NCBI RefSeq assembly: GCF_030930995.1
Contig: NZ_CP133217.1
Location: 2,346,001 to 2,410,000, forward strand
Source of the DNA: Thiothrix subterranea
GTDB taxonomy: Bacteria > Pseudomonadota > Gammaproteobacteria > Thiotrichales > Thiotrichaceae
Direction of reading: 5' to 3'
DNA length: 64,000 nucleotides
Made by a program: the position numbers and the translations under genes. This document shows positions 9,180-17,295 of the stretch, in pieces. Under the pieces are notes generated by a model. The model saw only the letters and a program-made list of their open reading frames with translations. It was not told where the DNA came from and made no database searches. Position 1 is the first letter of the stretch; every line of letters begins with the position of its first letter.

Positions 9180-9291
9180 GCCGTTATGATAGCTGATATG
9201 CTGTCAGTTGTCGCTATGGGATTGATGCTGAATTATCATTCCATCCGTGCCAAAATGCTCGCATCTTCCCCAACGAAAAAGCCGGGCTTGT

Positions 9292-11886
9292 ATGGCAGAA
9301 CTCCCTACCGAAGAAGAACTTGAGAAGCTTTATCATGAGAAAGGGCATGATGCGTTAGTGTGGTATGCGTGGCGGAATGCTTTACGTGTGTTGCCACTGT
9401 TCCAGTTGGGAATCGCATGGCGTAGAAATACGGTGGTACGATATGCTTATATGGTGTGCCGTCCCAGTTTGGTGTTGGCACAATGGGCAAATATCCTAAC
9501 AGAGGTAAAATTTTTCGATACCCAAAGCGCAGCCGAAGCCATCGCTTACGCTGAAGCCGATGATTTCCACAACAGCACTGCCGCTTCCGCCGCAGTCAAT
9601 GCTGTTAACACCGCCGTTAATACCGCTGCTAACACATGCGCCGCCTCTGCTGTCGCCGCCGCCGCCAACGCCGCTAACCTTTATTACGATGCTTCCCTTG
9701 CCATCACTGATTATACTTTTCTTTTGCACAACAATAAGTCATCTGTTGCTTTTTGGTATAGCCAGCCACTTTGGACAGGGGATGATGACCGAACCGTAAT
9801 TGCCAAGTGGCGGCAATCATTCGATAGTGATCTGCGGGAACTCGGTTTGGATTTTTTGGCGGATGATTTGAATGATTTGTGGGAAGGAAGACCATTAGGT
9901 ACACATGCCAAAAACTATCTGCAAGACTTATCCGAAACCATTACGAATGACCCTGAGTGGTTGCGTCGCGCTATTTTATTTGGTGAAACGACAGAAAATG
10001 TCCATGCCGTGCGGGCATTGCTGCTGGGACCTGGTGGAGCAGGCAAAAGCTCGTTAGCTGACCGTTTGCAAAGCAAACCGATAAGCCAAACTAAAAAATT
10101 AACGGTAGGTGTAGATTACCTAAACCACCAACCACTGAATCTGTACGAAAATTTCTCATATTTGCGACAGGGTGAAAAGCCATTGGATTTGTATCTGTGG
10201 GATTTCGGTGGGCAGACAATTTTCCATGGCTTGCACAGTGCATTTCTCCATGAAAACTGCGTATATGTATTGGTAGTCGATAGCCGACACGAGCAAGTCC
10301 CGGATGAATGGCTACATCAAATCCGCCATCTAGCGGGTTCACAAGCCAAAGTATTGTTGGTCACAAACTGGTATGAAGCCTGCGAAACCCGCCAAAATGA
10401 AGCACGTTTACTACGCGAGTTTCCCGACCTTTTAGATAACCACAGTTTTTTCTATTTCTCTTGCCATGAGCCGGAATCCCTTGGTTTTCGGACGTTTGTG
10501 GAGGCACTGGAACAAGCCAGCCTTGCCAGTCAGCGCATGGTGTTGAAAGAAACACTCGATGTAAACGAAGCGTTGCAACAACGCTATCAGGATGATGTGT
10601 TTCTGGAATCCGTTGAGCTGGATGAAATTATCGAGCAAGTGACGCAAAGAATAGAAGCCATTGAAACACTGCCCAACAAGCTGGAACAACTCGGTTTTCT
10701 GGTGCGGGTTGATAGTGATGACCAACGTTATTGCCTGAAACCTGCTTGGGCAGTTGACCATGCTTATGCTGTTTTGTATTCGCCCACGTTGCGGGAAGCC
10801 AAAGGCGTATTGCAGTTGAAGACACTACAACGCGATTTCAAAGACAAGATTAATGCGCAGCACACTGCGTACTTAGTCGAATTTCTACAGACACGCTCAC
10901 TGTGCCGTAAGCTGCCGAACGGGGGTGGTTATTTCTTCCCTGATGCCGCGAGTGCGGATGAATTGCCGGAAGCCAGCGAATTATTGTCAAATACTTCGAG
11001 TTTGGTCATCCGCTTTGAACTGCCTTACTTGCCGTTGGGCTTCCATGCTGCACTGGTTTACCGCCTGTTTACTCCCGACGGCATCACGACCCCAGATGAT
11101 ATTTGGCGACAAGGTTTCATTTTGCGTAAAAATACTAGCCGTGCCGTTGTTCACTATCTGTCCCGCAAAAGTATTGTTGAAATGGCATTGGTCGGGGAAT
11201 TACAGGATTTCTCCTCACTACTCAGCATCTTACTGGTGAACATGAAAGCGGTCCTGACAGAAGGCAAAGGCGGTATCCACGAAGAACAGATTCACCCTTC
11301 CGTCGTACTTGATCGGCACGTATTTTCGGTACATTCCGGCGAACGTTTAGTAGACGTGCTGGGACAAATTAACAGTTATGGACAATTAATCCATGAGGTA
11401 AAAGCAATGGCAAGTAAAAATATTATTAATAATTATGCACCCAATCAGGGAAATCAAGCGGGTGAGCAAATTTTTAATGATCAAAGTTCAGCTTTTACTC
11501 AAGAGATAAAGGCAGTAGAAATCGCTGAAAAGTGGTACAAACAGTGGTGGGTTTTTAGTGTAACTCTAGGAATGATCACATCAGGCTTGGCAGGTTTTTG
11601 GTTGAAATCATGGCCTATCGCTATCGGAGCAGGAGTCATCGTTGGCTACTTAATTTACCTATTGAACACCAAACGACGTTTTTGGCGAGGCGCAATGGTG
11701 GCCTTTGGTTGGTTGGCAATGAATGCATCACCATCGTTAGCAGTCAAATTAGGATGGATAGATAAAACATCTGATAATAACAAATGGTTTTTACTAGAGT
11801 CTGGTGAACCATTGAATATTGTTGTGACCCTCGCTGTTATAAGTTTAATTGGCTGGTTTGCATGGCTAGACCATAAACAAGGATGA
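9292..11886 (+). CDS. Roc-COR GTPase with C-terminal membrane segments
   Basis: This 864-residue protein carries a Roc-type small-GTPase domain: P-loop GPGGAGKSS near residue 246, switch II DFGGQTIFHGLH near 304, and a hydrophobic strand VLLVTNW near 346 where NKxD would stand. A COR-like region follows to about 640. Residues after 720 hold NNYAPNQGNQ and three to four membrane segments (about 753-772, 783-797, 808-818, 845-860). The N-terminal 240 residues are helical with an Ala/Asn run (AASAAVNAVNTAVNT) and no leucine-rich repeats, unlike many ROCO proteins. A GTG 45 bases earlier is a possible start. The Fic-like gene overlaps its stop by four bases, implying a shared function, perhaps a conflict or stress-signalling system; the role itself is unknown. 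Confidence 0.75.
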   Translation: MAELPTEEELEKLYHEKGHDALVWYAWRNALRVLPLFQLGIAWRRNTVVRYAYMVCRPSLVLAQWANILTEVKFFDTQSAAEAIAYAEADDFHNSTAASAAVNAVNTAVNTAANTCAASAVAAAANAANLYYDASLAITDYTFLLHNNKSSVAFWYSQPLWTGDDDRTVIAKWRQSFDSDLRELGLDFLADDLNDLWEGRPLGTHAKNYLQDLSETITNDPEWLRRAILFGETTENVHAVRALLLGPGGAGKSSLADRLQSKPISQTKKLTVGVDYLNHQPLNLYENFSYLRQGEKPLDLYLWDFGGQTIFHGLHSAFLHENCVYVLVVDSRHEQVPDEWLHQIRHLAGSQAKVLLVTNWYEACETRQNEARLLREFPDLLDNHSFFYFSCHEPESLGFRTFVEALEQASLASQRMVLKETLDVNEALQQRYQDDVFLESVELDEIIEQVTQRIEAIETLPNKLEQLGFLVRVDSDDQRYCLKPAWAVDHAYAVLYSPTLREAKGVLQLKTLQRDFKDKINAQHTAYLVEFLQTRSLCRKLPNGGGYFFPDAASADELPEASELLSNTSSLVIRFELPYLPLGFHAALVYRLFTPDGITTPDDIWRQGFILRKNTSRAVVHYLSRKSIVEMALVGELQDFSSLLSILLVNMKAVLTEGKGGIHEEQIHPSVVLDRHVFSVHSGERLVDVLGQINSYGQLIHEVKAMASKNIINNYAPNQGNQAGEQIFNDQSSAFTQEIKAVEIAEKWYKQWWVFSVTLGMITSGLAGFWLKSWPIAIGAGVIVGYLIYLLNTKRRFWRGAMVAFGWLAMNASPSLAVKLGWIDKTSDNNKWFLLESGEPLNIVVTLAVISLIGWFAWLDHKQG

Positions 11887-12584
11887 GTAAAATGCAAGAC
11901 CACCACTGGCAAATCCCCCCCAACCCCGCCACTGTGCTAATGCTGGCAAAACGCCAACTCAGTGAATTCGTTTGCGATGCGGTCAATCTGGAAGGCATCA
12001 ACATGACCCTGCCAGAAGTCCAAACCCTGCTGGACGGCATCACCGTGGGCGGACACAAACTTTCCGACCAGCAAATCACCGTCAACCAAGGCAACGCATG
12101 GCGGCTATTGTTTAGCTGGCTCGAATGCGGCGAGTTCGTGGTTTCCGTCGAAAAAGCCTGCGCACTCCACGCCGTTGCGGGAAAAGAGGAGGCATTGGAA
12201 TGGGGACGCTTCCGCTCCGGTGGCGTATTCATCGCGGGAACAGACTACATGCCGCCCCCCGTCGCCGAATTGCCCGCCCGTTTCGAGGCATTGATTGCCG
12301 ACCTCACCCACATCGACGACATTTACGACCAAGCCATCCACCTTTTCCTGACGATGGCGCGTTGCCAGTTTTTCTACGACGTGAACAAGCGCATGGGGCG
12401 TTTCATGATGAACGGGCATTTGCTCCAACACGGCTACCCCGCGATCAATTTACCCGCCAAACGCCAACTGGAATTCAACACCTTGATGCTGGCGTTTTAT
12501 GATTCGGGTGATGAAACCGCGATGAATGCGTTTATGCGTTCGTGCATGGATGAGCGGGTGCTGCGGATTATGCGCGAGGCATAG
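11883..12584 (+). CDS. Fic-fold protein lacking the catalytic histidine
   Basis: Fic enzymes usually transfer AMP to target hydroxyls using an HPFx(D/E)GN(G/K)R motif. In this 233-residue protein the matching stretch is QFFYDVNKRMGR (162-173), with Gln162 in place of the His and Val167 in place of the Gly, while Asp166, Asn168, Lys169 and Arg170 remain. The upstream Fic signature WGRFRSGGVFIAG...YMPPP (107-126) and an N-terminal LEG (36-38) like the inhibitory helix are present. The ATG overlaps the stop of the Roc-COR gene (ATGA), so translation is coupled. It may be a pseudo-enzyme, a binding partner or a Fic with other chemistry. Confidence 0.75.
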   Translation: MSKMQDHHWQIPPNPATVLMLAKRQLSEFVCDAVNLEGINMTLPEVQTLLDGITVGGHKLSDQQITVNQGNAWRLLFSWLECGEFVVSVEKACALHAVAGKEEALEWGRFRSGGVFIAGTDYMPPPVAELPARFEALIADLTHIDDIYDQAIHLFLTMARCQFFYDVNKRMGRFMMNGHLLQHGYPAINLPAKRQLEFNTLMLAFYDSGDETAMNAFMRSCMDERVLRIMREA

Positions 12585-12659
12585 ACAGATGATGCACCAA
12601 TAGTGAGCCACATGTGTTACCCTGAACAGTATTTTGTACAAGTGGGTGACTGATAATTT

Positions 12660-13652
12660 ATGAAGCGTTTCCACTGTATTTGCGGTCAAGAGGTCTTGTT
12701 TGAGGATAAAGAATGCCCGTGTTGCGGCAGGGCATTAGGGTTTAACCCGGATACCTTGGAGATGTTAGTGCTGAACCGTGCGCCGCACTTGCGGGTATGC
12801 TCACTGCGTGAACATTCGGTGGGGTGTAATTGGTTATTGTCGCACGCTGACAAGCACAAGCAGTGCTATTCGTGCCGGTTGACGCGCACCGTTCCGGCAC
12901 AAGATATTCCCATCAATGTGCAACGTTGGACGGTATTGGAACGCGCAAAGCGGCGTTTGGTGTATTCGTTGATCACCTTGGGATTGCCGTTGGTGGGGCG
13001 GGAACAAGACCCGTCTTTTGGCATGGTGTTTGATTTTTTGGAAGATCAACGCACTAACCCGTTGGTGAAAAAAAGAGTGGTTTACACCGGGCATAAAAGC
13101 GGTGTGATTACCCTGCACGCGGTGGAAGCAGACGAGGCGCATCGCGTGACAGCGCGTGAACAATTGAAAGAACGCTACCGCACGGTATTGGGGCATTTGC
13201 GCCATGAAAGCGGGCATTATTATTGGGATAAACTGGTGCGGGATTCGGCATGGTATCCGCGTTTTCGCAATTTGTTTGGCGGCGAGGAAAATTACCGCGA
13301 ATCGTTGGATTGCTATTACGCTTACGGCGCAATTCCGCAATGGGAAAAGCGCCACATCAGCGCTTACGCCAGCGCTCACCCGTGGGAAGATTGGGCAGAA
13401 ACGTGGGCGCATTACTTGCACATTATGGATACGCTGGAAACCGCAACCAGCTTTGGTTTAATTCACCGTGAGACCGTTGACCCCGATGGTTTTCACTTAT
13501 TGATGCAGGAATGGCGGCAACTGTCGCGCACCATGAATGCACTCAATCGCAGCATGGGGCAGCCGGATGCTTACCCCTTCACTTTATCGCGGCAGGTCAT
13601 TGTGAAACTGCGCTTTATTCACCAACTGGTCACGGGTTCAGAAGGTATGTAG
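12660..13652 (+). CDS. Putative zinc-binding metallopeptidase with N-terminal zinc ribbon
   Basis: The 330-residue protein begins with a Cys-rich zinc ribbon (CICG at 6-9, CPCCG at 19-23; further CRLTR-type Cys near 62) and carries a peptidase-like motif HLRHESGHYYWD at about 180-191, an HExxH variant, followed by EDWAETWAHYLHIMDTLE near 245. This matches the COG4307 family of putative zinc-binding metallopeptidases, whose substrate is unknown. The gene runs towards the Anbu gene and the two stop regions overlap by 15 bases. The two families are often close to one another in genomes as I recall, which hints at a joint proteolytic role. Confidence 0.78.
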   Translation: MKRFHCICGQEVLFEDKECPCCGRALGFNPDTLEMLVLNRAPHLRVCSLREHSVGCNWLLSHADKHKQCYSCRLTRTVPAQDIPINVQRWTVLERAKRRLVYSLITLGLPLVGREQDPSFGMVFDFLEDQRTNPLVKKRVVYTGHKSGVITLHAVEADEAHRVTAREQLKERYRTVLGHLRHESGHYYWDKLVRDSAWYPRFRNLFGGEENYRESLDCYYAYGAIPQWEKRHISAYASAHPWEDWAETWAHYLHIMDTLETATSFGLIHRETVDPDGFHLLMQEWRQLSRTMNALNRSMGQPDAYPFTLSRQVIVKLRFIHQLVTGSEGM

Positions 13653-14387
13653 GGTGCTGTTCGGTTTGGCGTGGACTTCCAAGCGCGGCATGGAACGAAA
13701 CGCGCGATTCAACTGATTCGCCCATTCGTGGCGGATTTCAAGTAAATACGGGTCTTCCGCTTCAAACTTGTAGTGTTTGGGGGCGTTGAATTGGTCGCGT
13801 GGGTAAATCATGACTTCAATCGGTGGCCCCACACTGGCATTGCTTTTCATGGTGGAATCCATGGAAATCAGCGAGCAAATGGCGGCATCTTCCAGTGAAG
13901 CATCGCGGGTGATAAAACGATCCAACACGGGTTTGCCGTATTTGCTTTCGCCGATTTGCAAATAAGGGGTGTCCGCCGAGGAGGTAATGTAGTTACCTTG
14001 CGGGTAAATCATGTAGATATTGGGGTTGCGCCCTTGAATCTGCCCACCGAGGATTAGAGTCGCGTCGGGGACAAAGCCGGTTTGTTCGGTGTGCTTGCGA
14101 ATCCGGTTGACTAATACATCACCCAAGTATTCAGCTACATCCGCCAGATAGCTTAAGGTATTGATGTTACGGGGCAAGCCTTCCAATACATCGCGGCGGA
14201 TTTGTTGAATCACGCCTTGAGTGGTGGCGAGATTGCCCGCACTCATAATCACTAAGCAGCGATCCGGGGTAGTGACGCAACGGTGCATCTTGCTGTAAGT
14301 GCTGACATGATCAATGCCCGCGTTAGTACGTGAGTCAGAGGTTAAAACAAGCCCATCGTCGAGAGAAATGCCGATACAATATGTCAT
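13638..14387 (-). CDS. Anbu: proteasome-type peptidase (ancestral beta-subunit)
   Basis: The 249-residue protein has the Ntn-hydrolase N-terminus MTYCIGISLDDGLVLTSDSRTNAG, where removal of Met exposes Thr2 as likely nucleophile, with Asp18-type and Lys34-type positions expected in the fold. Further proteasome-like parts are MSAGNLATTQGV and LILGGQ. It is the COG3484 / Anbu family, related to HslV but without an ATPase partner nearby. In many bacteria Anbu sits with an ATP-grasp, an alpha-E and a transglutaminase-like gene; none is seen here. Substrate and regulation are unknown. Confidence 0.88.
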   Translation of the reverse strand: MTYCIGISLDDGLVLTSDSRTNAGIDHVSTYSKMHRCVTTPDRCLVIMSAGNLATTQGVIQQIRRDVLEGLPRNINTLSYLADVAEYLGDVLVNRIRKHTEQTGFVPDATLILGGQIQGRNPNIYMIYPQGNYITSSADTPYLQIGESKYGKPVLDRFITRDASLEDAAICSLISMDSTMKSNASVGPPIEVMIYPRDQFNAPKHYKFEAEDPYLLEIRHEWANQLNRAFRSMPRLEVHAKPNSTLHTF

Positions 14388-14504
14388 GTCAGTTTGTGGG
14401 GTGGTTAAGGTGAAGATAAGTTATTAGACTCTTTGTGATAGGTCAATGTTCCATTGAAATTGTTTGCAACTTTACGATGATAATAATGGTTTTTGGGATA
14501 AAAG

Positions 14505-15239
14505 ATGCGTATGTCAAGCTGGTTTATTGCAGATTTGCATTTAGATGGTACTCGCCCCGGTGCAATTCGGTTGCTGCTCGATTTATTGGAACAGATTGAG
14601 GGCAGGGCGGATGCGCTCTATATTTTGGGTGATTTGTTTGAATATTGGGTCGGCGATGATGCGCTGGCGACGCCTGATGCGGCAGTGTTTCAACCGGTGG
14701 TGTCGGGTTTGCGGCAGGTGCACGATAGTGGCGTGAAATTGTACTTTCAGCACGGCAACCGTGATTTTTTGGTGGGGGAACGATTTGCTGAAGCGACGGG
14801 GTGTACGTTGCTGCCCGAACAACAGGTGATCGACTTGTACGGCACGCCGACCTTGTTATTGCACGGCGATACGCTGTGTACCGATGATGTCGAATACCAG
14901 CAGGTACGCAAGCTGTTTCGCAACCCGCAATGGCAGCAGCAATTCCTCGCCTTGCCGCTGGCAGAGCGTATTCGTCAAGCCGAAGCGATGCGGGCGCAAA
15001 GCCGGATGAGTATGCAGGGTAAAACCGAGGCGATTTTGGATGTGAATCAGCAAACGGTAGCAGAAACACTTAAACAAGCGGGGGTGACACACATGATTCA
15101 TGGGCACACCCATCGCCCTGCCGTGCATGATTTTGTGTTAGATGGGGAGGCAGTGCAGCGGATAGTGCTGGGTGATTGGCACGAAGATAAAGGCAGTTTT
15201 TTAGCGGTGGATGTGAAAAGTATGCGATTGGAATTTTAA
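14505..15239 (+). CDS. lpxH: UDP-2,3-diacylglucosamine diphosphatase LpxH
   Basis: LpxH hydrolyses UDP-2,3-diacylglucosamine to lipid X and UMP in lipid A synthesis at the inner membrane. The 244-residue protein has all the metallophosphoesterase motifs in LpxH form: DLHLDG near 9, GDLFEYWVGDD near 42, HGNRDF near 85, HGDTLCTDD near 120 and HGHTHRP near 196. It is clearly distinct from the second COG2908-type enzyme at 38236. It implies a lipopolysaccharide-bearing outer membrane. About 85 bases separate it from the DUF47 gene. Confidence 0.93.
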   Translation: MRMSSWFIADLHLDGTRPGAIRLLLDLLEQIEGRADALYILGDLFEYWVGDDALATPDAAVFQPVVSGLRQVHDSGVKLYFQHGNRDFLVGERFAEATGCTLLPEQQVIDLYGTPTLLLHGDTLCTDDVEYQQVRKLFRNPQWQQQFLALPLAERIRQAEAMRAQSRMSMQGKTEAILDVNQQTVAETLKQAGVTHMIHGHTHRPAVHDFVLDGEAVQRIVLGDWHEDKGSFLAVDVKSMRLEF

Positions 15240-15323
15240 CGTAGTCTTAACATTTCGCTTTGATTCAGCCTGCAAGCTATTCATACTACCCGCGTTTTTT
15301 CTAGCTTTGGAAAGGTAAGTGTC

Positions 15324-16001
15324 ATGCCTAAAAACCATATCGCAGGATTGTTCGGCAAATCGCCGATACGCCCACTCCAAGAACACATGTACTGTGTTTA
15401 CAAAGGAATCAAACATTTAAACATGTTGGTCGAGGGAATGAATAGCGACGATGAGCAGCAAATTACCGCTGCGCATCAAGCTATCGTGGAAAGCGAACAC
15501 CTCGCCGACGACATGAAAAAAGATTTACGCCACAACTTGCCTCGCGGCTTTTTCATGCCGGTAGACCGTCGTGATTTGCTGGACGTGCTGTGGATGCAAG
15601 ATCAAATCATCAACCAAGCCAAAGACATTGCAGGCATGGTGGTAGGGCGCAAAATGCGTCTGCCGGAAAACATGCAGGAGCTGTTTTTGCAATACACCCA
15701 GCGTTGTGTTGCTTCGGTCAAACAGGCGTTGGAAGTCATTAATGAGCTGGATGAATTAGTGGAAACCGGCTTTAGAGGCTTGGAAGTCGAACGTGTTGAG
15801 GAAATGCTCAAAGAACTCAGCCGCATTGAGCGCCAAACCGATGAATGCCAAGTGGAACTCCGCAAAATCCTGTTTACCTTGGAAGACAGCTTGCGCCCGA
15901 CCGATGTGATGTTTACCTACCGCTTGATTGAGTGGATGGGGCGTGTCGCTGATGATGCCCAGCGTGTGGGCAGCCGTTTACAACTGATGCTGGCACGTTA
16001 A
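15324..16001 (+). CDS. DUF47 (PhoU-like) regulator of the Pit transporter
   Basis: The 225-residue, all-helical protein belongs to the DUF47/TIGR00153 family, distant relatives of PhoU. Acidic and His-rich helical repeats such as ESEHLADDMKKDLRHNLPRGFFMPVDRRDLLDVLW are typical. Family members are encoded beside pit genes and are thought to control phosphate uptake. A GGAAAGG ribosome site precedes the ATG and pitA starts nine bases after its stop, so the two form an operon. Confidence 0.9.
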   Translation: MPKNHIAGLFGKSPIRPLQEHMYCVYKGIKHLNMLVEGMNSDDEQQITAAHQAIVESEHLADDMKKDLRHNLPRGFFMPVDRRDLLDVLWMQDQIINQAKDIAGMVVGRKMRLPENMQELFLQYTQRCVASVKQALEVINELDELVETGFRGLEVERVEEMLKELSRIERQTDECQVELRKILFTLEDSLRPTDVMFTYRLIEWMGRVADDAQRVGSRLQLMLAR

Positions 16002-16010
16002 GGGGATCTC

Positions 16011-17273
16011 ATGGAATTTTTTAGCGATACGACGACGATTTATATCGCCCTCGCGGCTATTTTTGGTCTGTTTATGGCGTGGGGCATTGGTGCGAATGAC
16101 GTTGCGAATGCGATGGCAACGTCGGTGGGTTCTAAAGCCATCACCATTAAGCAGGCATTGATCCTTGCCGCGATTTTTGAATTTGCGGGGGCATACCTTG
16201 CCGGTGGGCAAGTGACAGATACCATCCGTAAAGGCTTGGTGGATATGGATGCCTTCAGTGCCAACCCGGAGTTGTTGGTGTGGGGAATGTTGGCGTCGTT
16301 GTTGGCGGCGGGAACGTGGTTGCTGATTGCCTCCATGCGCGGTTGGCCGGTTTCGACTACGCACAGTATCGTCGGTGCGGTGGTCGGTTTCGCTGCCGTG
16401 GGTGTAGGTACGGATGCGGTTAACTGGGATACGGTGGGTACAACGGCTACCAGTTGGGTATTTTCGCCAGTGATTGCGGGCGTGGTTGCCTTTTTGATTT
16501 TCATGAGTATCCAGAAATTGGTGATGGATACCAAAACGCCGTTGCAAAATGCGATTAAATACGGTCCGTTTTACCTGTTTATGGTGGGCTTCGTGCTGTC
16601 GTTGCTGACCATTAAGAAGGGTTTGAAGCACGTTGGCTTGCATTTGGATGGTGGCATGGATTTGTTATTGTCGGTGGTGATCGGGGTGATTATTGCGCTG
16701 ATTGGGCGTTTCTTGATTAGTCGGGTGAAATTCGATCAACAAGCGGAAAAGCGCTTTCATTATGCCAATGTGGAAAAAATCTTTGCGGTATTGATGGTGT
16801 TCACCGCGTCAGCAATGGCATTTGCGCACGGCTCAAACGACGTAGCCAACGCGGTAGGGCCAATGGCGGCGGTGATTGATGTGGCACAAAGTGGTGCAAT
16901 GGCAGCCAAAGCGAGTGTGCCGCCGTGGGTATTGCTGATGGGCGCTATCGGTATCGTGGTGGGTTTGGCGACTTATGGTTACAAAGTCATTGCTACCGTA
17001 GGGCATGATATTACGGAATTGACACCCAGCCGGGGATTTTCGGCAGAAATTTCCACGGCAATGACGGTCGTTATGGCGTCTTACACAGGGATTCCGGTGT
17101 CTACCACGCATACTTTGGTGGGGGCAATTCTGGGGGTAGGCTTTGCGCGTGGCATTGCGGCGATTGATTTGCGTGTAGTCGGCGGCATCTTTATGTCATG
17201 GGTAGTCACTTTGCCTGCGGGTGCGTTACTATCGGTGCTGTTCTTCTATTTATTGCGTGGGATATTTGTTTAA
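16011..17273 (+). CDS. pitA: Low-affinity inorganic phosphate transporter Pit
   Basis: A 420-residue inner-membrane permease of the PHO4/Pit family, which imports metal-phosphate complexes with protons. The internal duplication shows the two family signatures, GANDVANAMATSVGS near residue 26 and HGSNDVANAVGPMA near 272, plus the two STTHS/STTHT pairs (near 119 and 363). About ten membrane helices are visible. It shares an operon with the DUF47 gene. No convincing PhoB site stands before that operon, in line with the usual constitutive Pit. Confidence 0.93.
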   Translation: MEFFSDTTTIYIALAAIFGLFMAWGIGANDVANAMATSVGSKAITIKQALILAAIFEFAGAYLAGGQVTDTIRKGLVDMDAFSANPELLVWGMLASLLAAGTWLLIASMRGWPVSTTHSIVGAVVGFAAVGVGTDAVNWDTVGTTATSWVFSPVIAGVVAFLIFMSIQKLVMDTKTPLQNAIKYGPFYLFMVGFVLSLLTIKKGLKHVGLHLDGGMDLLLSVVIGVIIALIGRFLISRVKFDQQAEKRFHYANVEKIFAVLMVFTASAMAFAHGSNDVANAVGPMAAVIDVAQSGAMAAKASVPPWVLLMGAIGIVVGLATYGYKVIATVGHDITELTPSRGFSAEISTAMTVVMASYTGIPVSTTHTLVGAILGVGFARGIAAIDLRVVGGIFMSWVVTLPAGALLSVLFFYLLRGIFV

Positions 17274-17295
17274 GAACATTTCATCGTTCAAGCCA

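Noticed and set aside
9560-9680. Ala/Asn codon run in the Roc-COR gene as a tandem repeat array or frameshift scar
   Set aside because: The frame is continuous and units vary in sequence; it reads as low-complexity helical protein.
15240-15323. Possible Pho box before the DUF47-pitA operon
   Set aside because: Some 7-mers can be forced into 11-base steps, but none resembles CTGTCAT well and no good -10 follows at 10 bases.
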